DNA of 37,806 nucleotides, taken from a virus. This document shows, piece after piece, positions 31,985 to 37,806 of this stretch; within the stretch, counting starts at the first letter, position 1; each line of letters opens with the position of its first letter. The notes under the pieces were generated by a model that was not told where the DNA came from, did no database searches, and was given only the letters and a program-made list of their open reading frames with translations. Made by a program: the position numbers and the translations under genes. The stretch lies in IMG/VR virus record IMGVR_UViG_3300042907_001071, positions 1-37,806 of that record; one strand, 5' to 3'.

Positions 31985-32159
31985 GATATTTATTAATAGA
32001 TCGCCTCATATCCCTGCCAAGGGTTTTGAAATCGCCTGATATTTTTCCAATATCTTTTGAAAATCCTTTTTTATCTGGGTACTGATAGTCATCGCTATAA
32101 AAAATAACTAAAACAGACTTGGCTCCATCTATCAAATTCTTAACAAAATTATGTTTCAT
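31977..32159 (-). CDS. Small basic hypothetical protein, 60 aa
   Basis: GGGG lies five bases before ATG 32159. The protein begins MKHNFVKNLIDGAKSVLVIF, has an aromatic DDYQYPDKKGF patch and a basic end (GRDMRRSINKYHG). It overlaps the DUF2335-like gene by eight bases, so the pair is made together and may work together at the membrane. No family is recognised. A promoter candidate is found between it and the repressor gene. Confidence 0.5.
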   Translation of the reverse strand: MKHNFVKNLIDGAKSVLVIFYSDDYQYPDKKGFSKDIGKISGDFKTLGRDMRRSINKYHG

Positions 32160-32195
32160 ATTTACCCCGACTACGGCTGTTAATCAGCTCTTGTA

Positions 32196-32225
32196 TATAT
32201 AGTATAACGCCAATCCCGTCATCAA
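32196..32225 (-). promoter_or_regulatory. Candidate promoter for the two lysogenic accessory genes
   Basis: On the minus strand TTGATG (32225-32220) overlaps the repressor stop, and a TA-rich block CTATATATAC starts 17 bases on; CTATAT (32202-32197) or TATATA (32201-32196) could serve as -10. A separate promoter would allow accessory-gene expression in the prophage, as for classical morons. Read-through from the repressor gene is equally possible. Confidence 0.35.
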
Positions 32226-32911
32226 CTCTCTTTATTTCTATCATTCTGCGCACTGCTCAATAGAGCTTTAAAACTCATCGTTCGTGAGTGATCATTGGCA
32301 TCTTTGCATTGCGGTTCACAGTAGCACGCATTATTTTTACAGCTCTCTTTTATCAGGCCAATGTAGCGCTCATTAATCTCCAGCGCCTCTTTGTGGCGTT
32401 CCATTACGCAGCGATCCTGCTCGATAGCCATCTCTTTTAGCATGAGACGGCTGTCGTGATCACTTACCCGCCTGTCATGAGCCTGCGGTTGCTGGACTGG
32501 CAGGTTCACCCCCCCCCCCACATTTTTAGATGGGGTTGTCAATGGTTTATTTGGGTTATTTTCGAGGGTTTTAGGGTTATTTTCTTGTGTTTGAAGAAGC
32601 TTATTTGTCATTTGCTCAATAAATAACCAATTTTCATCATTTAGGCTTTCAACTATTTTTCGTTTTTTCTTTAGTCCAAAATTGCTGCTTTGAATCAACC
32701 AATCAGGAGCAAATTCATCTTTTCCACTATAGAGCCACATTGCATCAATATCTAAAGTGTAAGAAAGAACAGCGTCATATCCTGATGAGTTTTGATCACC
32801 TCGCTCTATTTTTGAAATAGTTCCTTGACCAACACCGGATACCTTAGCCAAATCTTCTTGCGAAAGGCCTTTTTTTTCTCTAGCTAATCTTAATCGTTCA
32901 CCGTATTTCAT
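32222..32911 (-). CDS. CI-like repressor with N-terminal HTH and no S24 domain, 229 aa
   Basis: I start at ATG 32911 (MKYGERLRLAREKKGLSQED); the longer frame would run through the operators. Residues 4-58 are an XRE-type HTH (LSQEDLAKVSGVGQGTISKI, then RGD). The region 80-130 is a polar linker with Asn/Pro repeats. G131-135 is coded by the G-run, and the C-terminal part is a charged helix with Cys-rich KNNACYCEPQCKD. The LexA/CI autoprotease (S24: cleavage Ala-Gly, Ser/Lys pair) is missing, so RecA-driven induction in the usual way is unlikely. There is no Shine-Dalgarno. The neighbouring operators and divergent Cro-like gene support the function. Confidence 0.8.
   Translation of the reverse strand: MKYGERLRLAREKKGLSQEDLAKVSGVGQGTISKIERGDQNSSGYDAVLSYTLDIDAMWLYSGKDEFAPDWLIQSSNFGLKKKRKIVESLNDENWLFIEQMTNKLLQTQENNPKTLENNPNKPLTTPSKNVGGGVNLPVQQPQAHDRRVSDHDSRLMLKEMAIEQDRCVMERHKEALEINERYIGLIKESCKNNACYCEPQCKDANDHSRTMSFKALLSSAQNDRNKES
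32509..32519. repeat. Homopolymer of 11 C/G inside the repressor gene
   Basis: Eleven C on the plus strand give eleven G in the repressor coding strand, coding V-G-G-G-V at residues 131-135. Losing one G puts TGA right after the glycines (134-residue product); gaining one gives a stop about ten codons later. Both truncated forms keep the DNA-binding domain and lose the C-terminal part. It is the longest G/C run I noticed in the window. Confidence 0.9.
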
Positions 32912-32913
32912 AG

Positions 32914-32949
32914 TGAACCAATCTAATACAAAAGTATTTATAAATCCAA
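32914..32949 (-). promoter_or_regulatory. Candidate repressor-maintenance promoter (PRM-like)
   Basis: On the minus strand TTGGAT (32949-32944) and TTAGAT (32926-32921) are 17 bases apart. Transcription would begin near 32914, only about three bases before the repressor ATG, so the mRNA would be almost leaderless, which fits the missing Shine-Dalgarno. The leftmost operator overlaps the -10, as OR3 does in lambda. Confidence 0.5.
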
Positions 32950-32988
32950 CTACGTTAGTATTGCTTTTTTCCAATACTATAGTATTAT
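32925..32988 (+). promoter_or_regulatory. Three operators at 24-bp spacing and the rightward early promoter (OR/PR)
   Basis: Sites: AATACAAAAGTATT (32925-32938), ACTACGTTAGTATT (32949-32962) and the perfect palindrome AATACTATAGTATT (32973-32986), exactly 24 bp apart. The promoter is TTGCTT (32961-32966), 16 bases, TATTAT (32983-32988). The third site covers the -10 and the second touches the -35, as at the leftward promoter. Transcription would begin at about 32995-32997. Confidence 0.85.
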
Positions 32989-32996
32989 TAGTACCC

Positions 32997-33284
32997 ATGA
33001 ATACATCCAATTATAAAGAAATTGTCAAAGCCTCTGTGGCGGTCGCTGTAATGCGATGCGGAACACAAGAAAAGCTTGCTAAAAAAGCCGGTATTACTCA
33101 AGGCGCTATTGGCAAGTATCTTCGTGGGGATGCTTTGCCAACTGGAGTAACAGCAAATAAATTGAGTTTTGCAGTTGATGGAACTCAGGATCCTGCAAGT
33201 TTTGCTCCTCATATTTTTATAGCCGCTTCTTTTTTAACCGGCATACCCCGCGAAGAAATCCGACCCGACATATTTGGAAAGTAA
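32997..33284 (+). CDS. Cro-like / YdaS-type regulator, 95 aa
   Basis: The start is ATG 32997; a longer frame from 32913 would be read through the operators and is rejected. Residues 5-50 form a HTH of the YdaS/Cro type (VAVMRCGTQEKLAKKAGITQ, then GAIGKYLRGDALP), followed by ANKLSFAVDGTQDPASFAPH, which is characteristic of these small regulators. It would turn off repressor synthesis and favour lytic growth. The expected transcription start falls at or within two bases of the ATG and no ribosome site is present, so the mRNA may be leaderless. Confidence 0.8.
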   Translation: MNTSNYKEIVKASVAVAVMRCGTQEKLAKKAGITQGAIGKYLRGDALPTGVTANKLSFAVDGTQDPASFAPHIFIAASFLTGIPREEIRPDIFGK

Positions 33285-33473
33285 ATGGCACGAGACTTTA
33301 AAGAAGAAACGTTACTCAACTCTGCCGAATTTTATATGTTGCGTGAATTAGCTGGGCAGATGGGGTTATCCAAGTCTGCGACCTTACGTCTAGCACTGCT
33401 CCAGCTTGGTGATAATTTTCTCAGAAAACAAAGGTGTTCAGATACTAGGGAACGCCATGAAGATTTAATGTAG
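33285..33473 (+). CDS. Small ribbon-helix-helix-like early protein, 62 aa
   Basis: ATG follows the Cro-like stop directly, with GGAAAG just before the stop. The middle reads SAEFYMLRELAGQMGLSKSA and TLRLALLQLGDNFLRKQR, a helix-turn-helix rhythm like Arc/MetJ-type dimers, ended by a charged tail. It stands where CII is encoded in lambdoid phages and could be a regulator, but there is no CII similarity. A bidirectional terminator follows. Confidence 0.55.
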   Translation: MARDFKEETLLNSAEFYMLRELAGQMGLSKSATLRLALLQLGDNFLRKQRCSDTRERHEDLM

Positions 33474-33510
33474 TAATTAATAAAATATAGTCTAGCGAAT
33501 TTTAAACAAA

Positions 33511-33550
33511 AAAAAGCCTCGCATCCGACCAAAGATTTCGAGGCTTTTCT
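33511..33550. terminator. Terminator between the regulatory genes and the primase (tR1-like)
   Basis: AAAAGCCTCG (33512-33521) pairs with CGAGGCTTTT (33539-33548), loop 17 bases, T-run on the right and A-run on the left, so it could act in both directions. The replication genes beyond it share the rightward direction, so read-through or antitermination is needed to express them from PR. The promoterless gap 33551-33595 holds only a possible 15-codon frame (33564-33611). Confidence 0.75.
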
Positions 33551-33595
33551 TAACACTACGAGAATGATTATGCCAGAAAACAAACTTAAAACAAT

Positions 33596-35881
33596 ATGTC
33601 AGCACAAATAGAGCTAGTCGTAAGTAATGCAGAGCCAACCATTGATCTTGAATCAAGGCTGGGCTATGCGTTGCGTTATGCGGCTTTAGGCTGGCATATT
33701 TTCCCACTTTGGAATGTCAAGGCAGATGGTCAATGTGCGTGCGGTGAATTAGATTGCAGTAATTCAGGCAAGCATCCTCTGCATAAGTTAGCGCCTAAAG
33801 GACAAGACAATGCAACCACTGACCGCGCACTGATTAAGAAGTGGTGGGGTAGTTATCCAGAAGCCAATATAGCGGCTCATTTAGCTTCATCCAATTTATG
33901 TGCCATTGATATAGATCCTCGTAATGGTGGCATGTATACCATTGAAGCGATAGAAGCCGAACACGGACCTTTATTATCGGATGTTTTGCAATACACAGGC
34001 GGTGGTGGTGAGCATCGAATCTTTCAATTACCGGCTAATCAAACCTTACCTGGTAAATTAGGTAAAGGCATTGATGTTAAGGCAAACGGTTATATTGTCC
34101 TTGAACCAAGCAATCATTTTAGTGGTGGCTCGTATACCTGGGAAGCATCCAGTGATCCTTTAAATGGTGCGATTGCATCTCCATTACCGGATTGGTTGCG
34201 TGATTTAGCACGCACTAAGATGGTCTTAGCTGATGATGCCGTCAGTCCTGCCATTCCTTTATCCGATGGTGAATTAATCGAGCTGGAAGCCGCTTTATTT
34301 TTTATTGATGCGTCTGATCGTGAAATTTGGTATCAGGTCGGGATGGCTCTGCAAAATGATTTAGGCGGTGGTGCTGGTTTTGACTTGTGGTGCGATTGGT
34401 CGCAACGCTCTGATAAATACGATTACAAAGACCAGCTCAAAGTTTGGAACAGTTTTAAGCGTAAAGGCTTATCGGGTATTACCAAAGCCACTATTTTTAA
34501 AATGGCAATGGAGGCCGGTTGGGTTAATAAGCCGGTGATTAGTCAAATCACTTGGTCACCTGAATTACTGTATATCAAACCAGAGGCACCCATTTACAGT
34601 GAAGTCGAACGGCTCCCTGGTGTATTGGGTGAGATTCAAGACTATTACAATGCAACCGCTAAGATTCCACAACCGGCCTTTGCAGCTCAAACTGCTTTAG
34701 GCATTGTGTCAGTTATGTTGGGTCGTCGCTTTAAAACTGTCTTTGATGATTATGCCTCCTTGTACTTTTTAAACATTGCACCGACAGCCTGTGGCAAAGA
34801 ACACATTAAACGGGTTACTGAGGATGTGCTGAAAGCCTGTGATATGGAAAAGCTTTTAGCCGGTGATGGTTACACGTCAGCCGGTGCTGTGTTATCGACG
34901 TTGAACACTAAGCCGGTGCATATCTCAGTGATTGATGAATTGGGGATGTATTTGGAAGCCTCCAACAGTAAAAGTAATTTTATCGGTAAGTCAGCCAATA
35001 CAACCTTAATGGAATGTATTGGCCGTTTAGGGGGTGATATTCGCTCAAAGAATTATTCCACACTGGGATCTTCAAAAAATACTGAGGGTTCGTTAACCAT
35101 TAAAAACCCCGCCATTACCATTCAATCAATGACAACACCATCCACGTTTTATTCCAACTTGACGGTTGAGATGATTAAGGATGGTTTCTTTGGTCGTTTC
35201 ATCACTTGTAAAAGTAATCTACCCCGTATTGCACCTAAAAAGACACGCCCGTTAAATGTGCCTTTATCCATTATCAATTGGGCAAAAGCCATTAATGATC
35301 GAGCAATGGAACATGATCCTGCCTCTTGCTCTTTAAACTCTCCCGAAGTAACCGGGGAAGTGATTGTTCTTGATGAAACAGAAGGTGCTGAAAACAGACT
35401 GACTGCTTTTGCTGAAAAGATGGTGGTCTTGATGAACGAACTGGAAGCAGAAGGTTTGGAAGGTTGTATTGGTCGTTATGGTGAATTTTCCGGTCGCTTA
35501 TCTCTATTGATTGCTTTAGCTGTTAATCCTTTTGCAACCACTATAGAAGAAGATCACGCCACTACTGCTGTGCGTTATATGGATAAGTTATCTTTGGCTG
35601 TCGTGACTGATGTTAAAGAGAATATTGTGGGTTCAGAATTTCAACAAGCCAAGCATGATGTTTTGGCAGCCATTAGAAGTAAGAAGGCGGGTTATTCAGA
35701 ACGTGACATGAATCGGGTTGCACCGTTTACCAAGTTTAAAGAAAAAGATCTTGGCGACGTCATCCAGTCACTACTAAAAGCCGAATTAATCGCTTTGGTG
35801 AATACTCGTGAAGGTAAGCCAGGTAAGCCAAGAAACGTCTTTATGGCTATAAATAGTCAATTAAATGATGAATTGACATGA
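33596..35881 (+). CDS. Primase-polymerase / DUF3987 helicase-like replication protein, 761 aa
   Basis: Domain 1 (about 18-205) is a bifunctional primase-polymerase: C48-x-C50-x3-C54 zinc-type cluster (CACGELDC), the metal-binding ID-I-D of LCAIDIDPRNGG (D105 and D107) and GEHRIFQLP with H140. Domain 2 (about 220-310) is PriCT-2-like (REIWYQVGMALQND, DLWCDWSQRSDKYD). Domain 3 (about 330-761) is a DUF3987-type helicase-like region with a degenerate P-loop TACGKEHIK in place of GKT/S. It would make primers and help open the origin. No Shine-Dalgarno is seen. The iteron cluster follows directly. Confidence 0.87.
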   Translation: MSAQIELVVSNAEPTIDLESRLGYALRYAALGWHIFPLWNVKADGQCACGELDCSNSGKHPLHKLAPKGQDNATTDRALIKKWWGSYPEANIAAHLASSNLCAIDIDPRNGGMYTIEAIEAEHGPLLSDVLQYTGGGGEHRIFQLPANQTLPGKLGKGIDVKANGYIVLEPSNHFSGGSYTWEASSDPLNGAIASPLPDWLRDLARTKMVLADDAVSPAIPLSDGELIELEAALFFIDASDREIWYQVGMALQNDLGGGAGFDLWCDWSQRSDKYDYKDQLKVWNSFKRKGLSGITKATIFKMAMEAGWVNKPVISQITWSPELLYIKPEAPIYSEVERLPGVLGEIQDYYNATAKIPQPAFAAQTALGIVSVMLGRRFKTVFDDYASLYFLNIAPTACGKEHIKRVTEDVLKACDMEKLLAGDGYTSAGAVLSTLNTKPVHISVIDELGMYLEASNSKSNFIGKSANTTLMECIGRLGGDIRSKNYSTLGSSKNTEGSLTIKNPAITIQSMTTPSTFYSNLTVEMIKDGFFGRFITCKSNLPRIAPKKTRPLNVPLSIINWAKAINDRAMEHDPASCSLNSPEVTGEVIVLDETEGAENRLTAFAEKMVVLMNELEAEGLEGCIGRYGEFSGRLSLLIALAVNPFATTIEEDHATTAVRYMDKLSLAVVTDVKENIVGSEFQQAKHDVLAAIRSKKAGYSERDMNRVAPFTKFKEKDLGDVIQSLLKAELIALVNTREGKPGKPRNVFMAINSQLNDELT

Positions 35882-36102
35882 ATTGACAATTAAAAATGTC
35901 AATTTAACATGATGATTTTAAAAAGAAAACAGGTGAATTGGCAAATTGGCAAGGCTTCCGATACATACCCTAATGTATTACAAGGTAGGTATGTATCGCT
36001 ATATATTTGTCAATTCAATATATATAGGTGTATTTATTATATTAATCAACAGGTTAAATTGACATTAAAAGTCTGCCAATTCATGTCAATTCATGTCAAT
36101 TC
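35855..36102. other. Iteron cluster, candidate replication origin
   Basis: The 8-mer AATTGACA or its complement TGTCAATT occurs seven times exactly: 35871, 35881, 35897, 36008, 36057, 36084 and 36094. At the left end GAATTGACAT and GAATTGACAA stand in tandem (10-bp units); at the right end ATGTCAATTC is repeated in tandem in the opposite orientation. Between them is a very AT-rich stretch and an 11-bp inverted repeat, CGATACATACC (35959-35969) with its complement at 35988-35998. The gene-free gap between primase and RusA is taken up by this. Confidence 0.7.
35959..35998. repeat. 11-bp inverted repeat within the origin candidate
   Basis: CGATACATACC (35959-35969) and GGTATGTATCG (35988-35998) are perfect complements with 18 bases between. 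It could be a protein site or a hairpin used in primer synthesis. Confidence 0.8.
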
Positions 36103-36108
36103 AAAATT

Positions 36109-36474
36109 ATGAACATAACAACATTAACCCTACCTTGGCCACCATCAATCAACCACTACTGGAAGCATCGAGTAATAGGAAGAAGGGCGCAAATTTATAT
36201 CAGCAAGGAAGGAACAGAGTTTAAGCAGGCCGTTAATAGGCTAATTAAAGAAATCGGCTTAAACACGCTAACAGGTCGGGTAATGGTCGATATTGCTTTA
36301 TATGCGCCTACGCTGAGGAAGTATGACATTGATAATCGAGTTAAGAGTTGTTTGGATGCTTTAACACATGCCGGGGTGTGGTTGGATGATGAACAAGTCG
36401 ATCAGTTAAGCGTGACTCGATGCGAAAAAATACCAGGCGGGAAAATGCTGGTGCAAATTAGAGAGATTGTTTAA
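36109..36474 (+). CDS. rusA: RusA-type Holliday junction resolvase
   Basis: The 121-residue protein starts with the RusA signature LPWPPSINHYW and has the catalytic acidic cluster RKYDIDNRVKSCLDAL (D73, D75) with DDEQV (D93/D94). It resolves four-way junctions made in phage recombination and replication and clears branches before packaging. Length agrees with E. coli RusA. It begins seven bases after the last iteron and is coupled to the next gene by an overlap of one base. Confidence 0.9.
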   Translation: MNITTLTLPWPPSINHYWKHRVIGRRAQIYISKEGTEFKQAVNRLIKEIGLNTLTGRVMVDIALYAPTLRKYDIDNRVKSCLDALTHAGVWLDDEQVDQLSVTRCEKIPGGKMLVQIREIV

Positions 36475-36635
36475 TGGCTAAAAAAATTGATGACATCAAG
36501 GCGTACCAAAGAGCTTGGTATATAAAAAACTACAAAGTAATCAAGCCAACCAACAAGCAAATGGCTAAGAAGCGCGAACTGTACCGCAATCATTTAGCTG
36601 AAACAGGAATTATGGATCGGAGTTTATTGAAATGA
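36474..36635 (+). CDS. Small basic hypothetical protein, 53 aa
   Basis: ATG 36474 overlaps the RusA stop (TAATG), with GAGAG a few bases before, and its TGA overlaps the next start (ATGA). The product is strongly basic and helical (MAKKIDDIKAYQRAWYIKNY, then KQMAKKRELYRNHLAET). The AYQRAWYxKNY pattern resembles short phage and restriction-alleviation-type basic peptides but is not decisive. It may bind nucleic acid. Confidence 0.6.
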   Translation: MAKKIDDIKAYQRAWYIKNYKVIKPTNKQMAKKRELYRNHLAETGIMDRSLLK

Positions 36636-36940
36636 ATACAGAAAAAGATGCACAAATAACATTTTTATTACAAAAAATAAAACTAATGGAAGGTGAAAAT
36701 CAACCACAAAAAAAAGAAATAACTAAATTACCTGAAAATAAAACTTATTCAAAAGATCAGTATCTTTTTACTGTTGCTCAGTTAATTGCAAAGCACCCCG
36801 CATTTAAGACAGGCGGCTTGCGTTCATTAATATTTAATGAGCATCAAAACGGATTAGCTAAAACAGGGGCTATTATCAGAATTGGCCGAAAGGTTTTGAT
36901 TGATGAAAACAAGTTCTTTGCTTGGGTAACTGGCGGCTGA
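36632..36940 (+). CDS. DNA-binding-type accessory protein, 102 aa
   Basis: Residues 1-40 are charged and helical (coiled-coil-like). Residues 45-102 contain YLFTVAQLIAKHPAFKTGGL, RSLIFNEHQNGLAKTGAI and IRIGRKVLIDENKFFAWV. The last two form the small winged-helix element found in excisionase-type and plasmid/phage accessory proteins, where the G(L/N)xKxGAIxRIGRKxLID pattern is common. It is placed between RusA and the late genes, so a late-gene or copy-number regulator is possible. Confidence 0.6.
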   Translation: MNTEKDAQITFLLQKIKLMEGENQPQKKEITKLPENKTYSKDQYLFTVAQLIAKHPAFKTGGLRSLIFNEHQNGLAKTGAIIRIGRKVLIDENKFFAWVTGG

Positions 36941-36941
36941 A

Positions 36942-37025
36942 ATGACTGAACTATTTTCCATCCCTTTTTATTTGTCAGTAATTATATTTATGTTTGTCAT
37001 GTATCAGCTAAATCGGTGGCCTTGA
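36942..37025 (+). CDS. Very small membrane peptide, 27 aa
   Basis: The frame from ATG 36942 (two bases after the previous stop) to TGA 37023-37025 encodes MTELFSIPFYLSVIIF and MFVMYQLNRWP, nearly all one membrane helix. Its stop overlaps the start of the next gene (TGATG). The exact fit between two genes and the hydrophobic content favour a real peptide. It would insert in the inner membrane; role unknown. Confidence 0.45.
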   Translation: MTELFSIPFYLSVIIFMFVMYQLNRWP

Positions 37026-37771
37026 TGATTCATTATCACGGTACGCCAATTGGTGGCAGTCGCCAAGATGCTGCGCGTTTCTTAGTGGGTAGACATGCTC
37101 TAATACCATTTGGACGGCAAGATGATTTAGGTGCTGTGCTGGAATTTTGCCAAACATTCTGTGTTGATAATGGCGCGTTCAGTCACTGGAAAAGTGGTAA
37201 AGGGAAAATTGATTTTGATGCTTATTTAAGTTGGGCTGAATCGTTGCGGAAACATCCATCATTTGATTGGGCGCTTATTCCTGACATTATTGATGGAACA
37301 GAAGAAGATAATCTTGCATGGGTGAATTTGTGGGTAAGGTCTGGCACTCGTTGCAAAGGTGTTCCAATATGGCATATGCACGAATCATTTGAATACCTTG
37401 AATGGCTAGTCGATAGTTTTGAAATTGTTGCGCTTGGTAGTTCAGGCGATTACTCAAGTCCTGGCACAAAAAAATGGTGGGGAAAAATGACGGACGCTAT
37501 GCGGGTTATTTGTGATGATGAAGGCAGGCCAAAATGCAAATTACATGGGTTACGAATGCTAGATCCTGAGATATTTACACGATTGCCGCTTTCATCTGCT
37601 GATAGCACCAATGCCGCCGTTAACTGTGGATCACTTTCACGGTTTGGAATGTACACCCCTGCGACATCATCGCAACGAACTGCCGTAATAGCGGACAGAA
37701 TTGAGCAAAACAATTCATCACAAGTTTTTATTGGTTATCAAACACAAGATCTATTTGAGTTGAGCGCATGA
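37025..37771 (+). CDS. TGT/DpdA-like protein (possible 7-deazaguanine DNA-modification enzyme), 248 aa
   Basis: I start at ATG 37025, overlapping the preceding TGA; GTG 37016 is a longer option. The order of motifs resembles the tRNA-guanine transglycosylase fold of the DpdA family: VDNGAFS with D48, WALIPDIIDG with D87, VPIWHMHESFEYLEW, VALGSSGDYS, KLHGLRM and LPLSSADSTN with D193. DpdA swaps guanine in DNA for a 7-deazaguanine base. The protein is shorter than many family members, and no queC/D/E or folE gene is present here, so the base would have to come from the host. This is inferred from motif order only. Confidence 0.55.
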   Translation: MIHYHGTPIGGSRQDAARFLVGRHALIPFGRQDDLGAVLEFCQTFCVDNGAFSHWKSGKGKIDFDAYLSWAESLRKHPSFDWALIPDIIDGTEEDNLAWVNLWVRSGTRCKGVPIWHMHESFEYLEWLVDSFEIVALGSSGDYSSPGTKKWWGKMTDAMRVICDDEGRPKCKLHGLRMLDPEIFTRLPLSSADSTNAAVNCGSLSRFGMYTPATSSQRTAVIADRIEQNNSSQVFIGYQTQDLFELSA

Positions 37772-37806
37772 AACGATTTATCGAGATGATTATTATCCGG
37801 GCATTG
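37622..37806. repeat. Terminal direct repeat, right copy
   Basis: Repeats bases 1-185 (offset 37,621) with A in place of G at 37679. It includes the end of the TGT-like gene and the first 39 bases (37768-37806) of the small membrane gene that is complete at 147-257. Confidence 0.95.

Noticed and set aside
32913-32996. Longer starts for the Cro-like protein (from 32913) and the repressor (from 33010)
   Set aside because: Both would translate the operator/promoter DNA and lie upstream of the predicted transcript starts; the inner ATG codons begin the recognisable HTH domains.
33564-33611. 15-codon frame overlapping the primase start, as a coupling peptide
   Set aside because: ACGAGA upstream is only a weak ribosome site; possible but not distinguishable from chance.
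35909-36112. A 67-codon plus-strand frame between primase and RusA
   Set aside because: It runs through the iteron repeats and AT-rich core; its protein (Tyr/Ile/Lys-rich, made up of repeat translations) looks like translated non-coding DNA, and it has no good ribosome site.

Overview
The window is one complete temperate tailed-phage genome, assembled slightly past a full circle. The first 185 bases recur as the last 185 with one difference, so the unit is about 37,621 bp. The head genes follow the order of phage P22 (terminase, portal, scaffold, coat, gp4-like, gp10-like, ejection proteins, tail protein). This points to a short-tailed phage with headful packaging of a circularly permuted genome. 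The host is probably a gammaproteobacterium, judged only from the protein families; there is no tRNA, rRNA or host flank.

Rightward late block, 147-22539: three very small genes, a strong extended -10 promoter, then terminase small and large subunits and portal. A three-gene insert follows (including a lectin-like virion protein), then scaffold, coat, a small virion protein, tail fibre with partner, gp4-like adaptor, a GNAT plus ADP-ribosyltransferase fusion, gp10-like protein, a cupin-like protein, three ejection proteins, an S74-type self-cleaving tail fibre, and a lysis cassette ending in a T4-type lysozyme. Four genes of this block start just after a 12-base hairpin that carries the Shine-Dalgarno sequence in a GGGA loop.

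Leftward block, 30990 down to 22536: small early genes, Sak4-like ATPase, DUF669 protein, SF2 helicase, Gp157-like protein, SSB, several small DNA-binding proteins, a PrtN-like protein, a repeat-rich attachment region, tyrosine integrase and a small secreted repeat protein. It is read from a promoter near 31312-31339 and preceded by a leader of about 315 nt with two long inverted repeats.

Control region, 31312-33284: a CI-like repressor and a Cro-like protein diverge from three operators spaced exactly 24 bp apart. Two more operators, also 24 bp apart, cover the leftward promoter. The two early promoters share the form TTGCTW-N16-TATTAT. The repressor has no S24 peptidase domain and contains a run of eleven G. 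Two accessory genes, one a DUF2335-type membrane protein, lie downstream of it.

Rightward early block, 32997-37771: Cro-like protein, a small protein, a terminator, a primase-polymerase/helicase, an iteron cluster that looks like the replication origin, RusA resolvase, three small genes, and a TGT/DpdA-like protein that may modify DNA. This runs across the contig join into the three tiny genes before the terminase.
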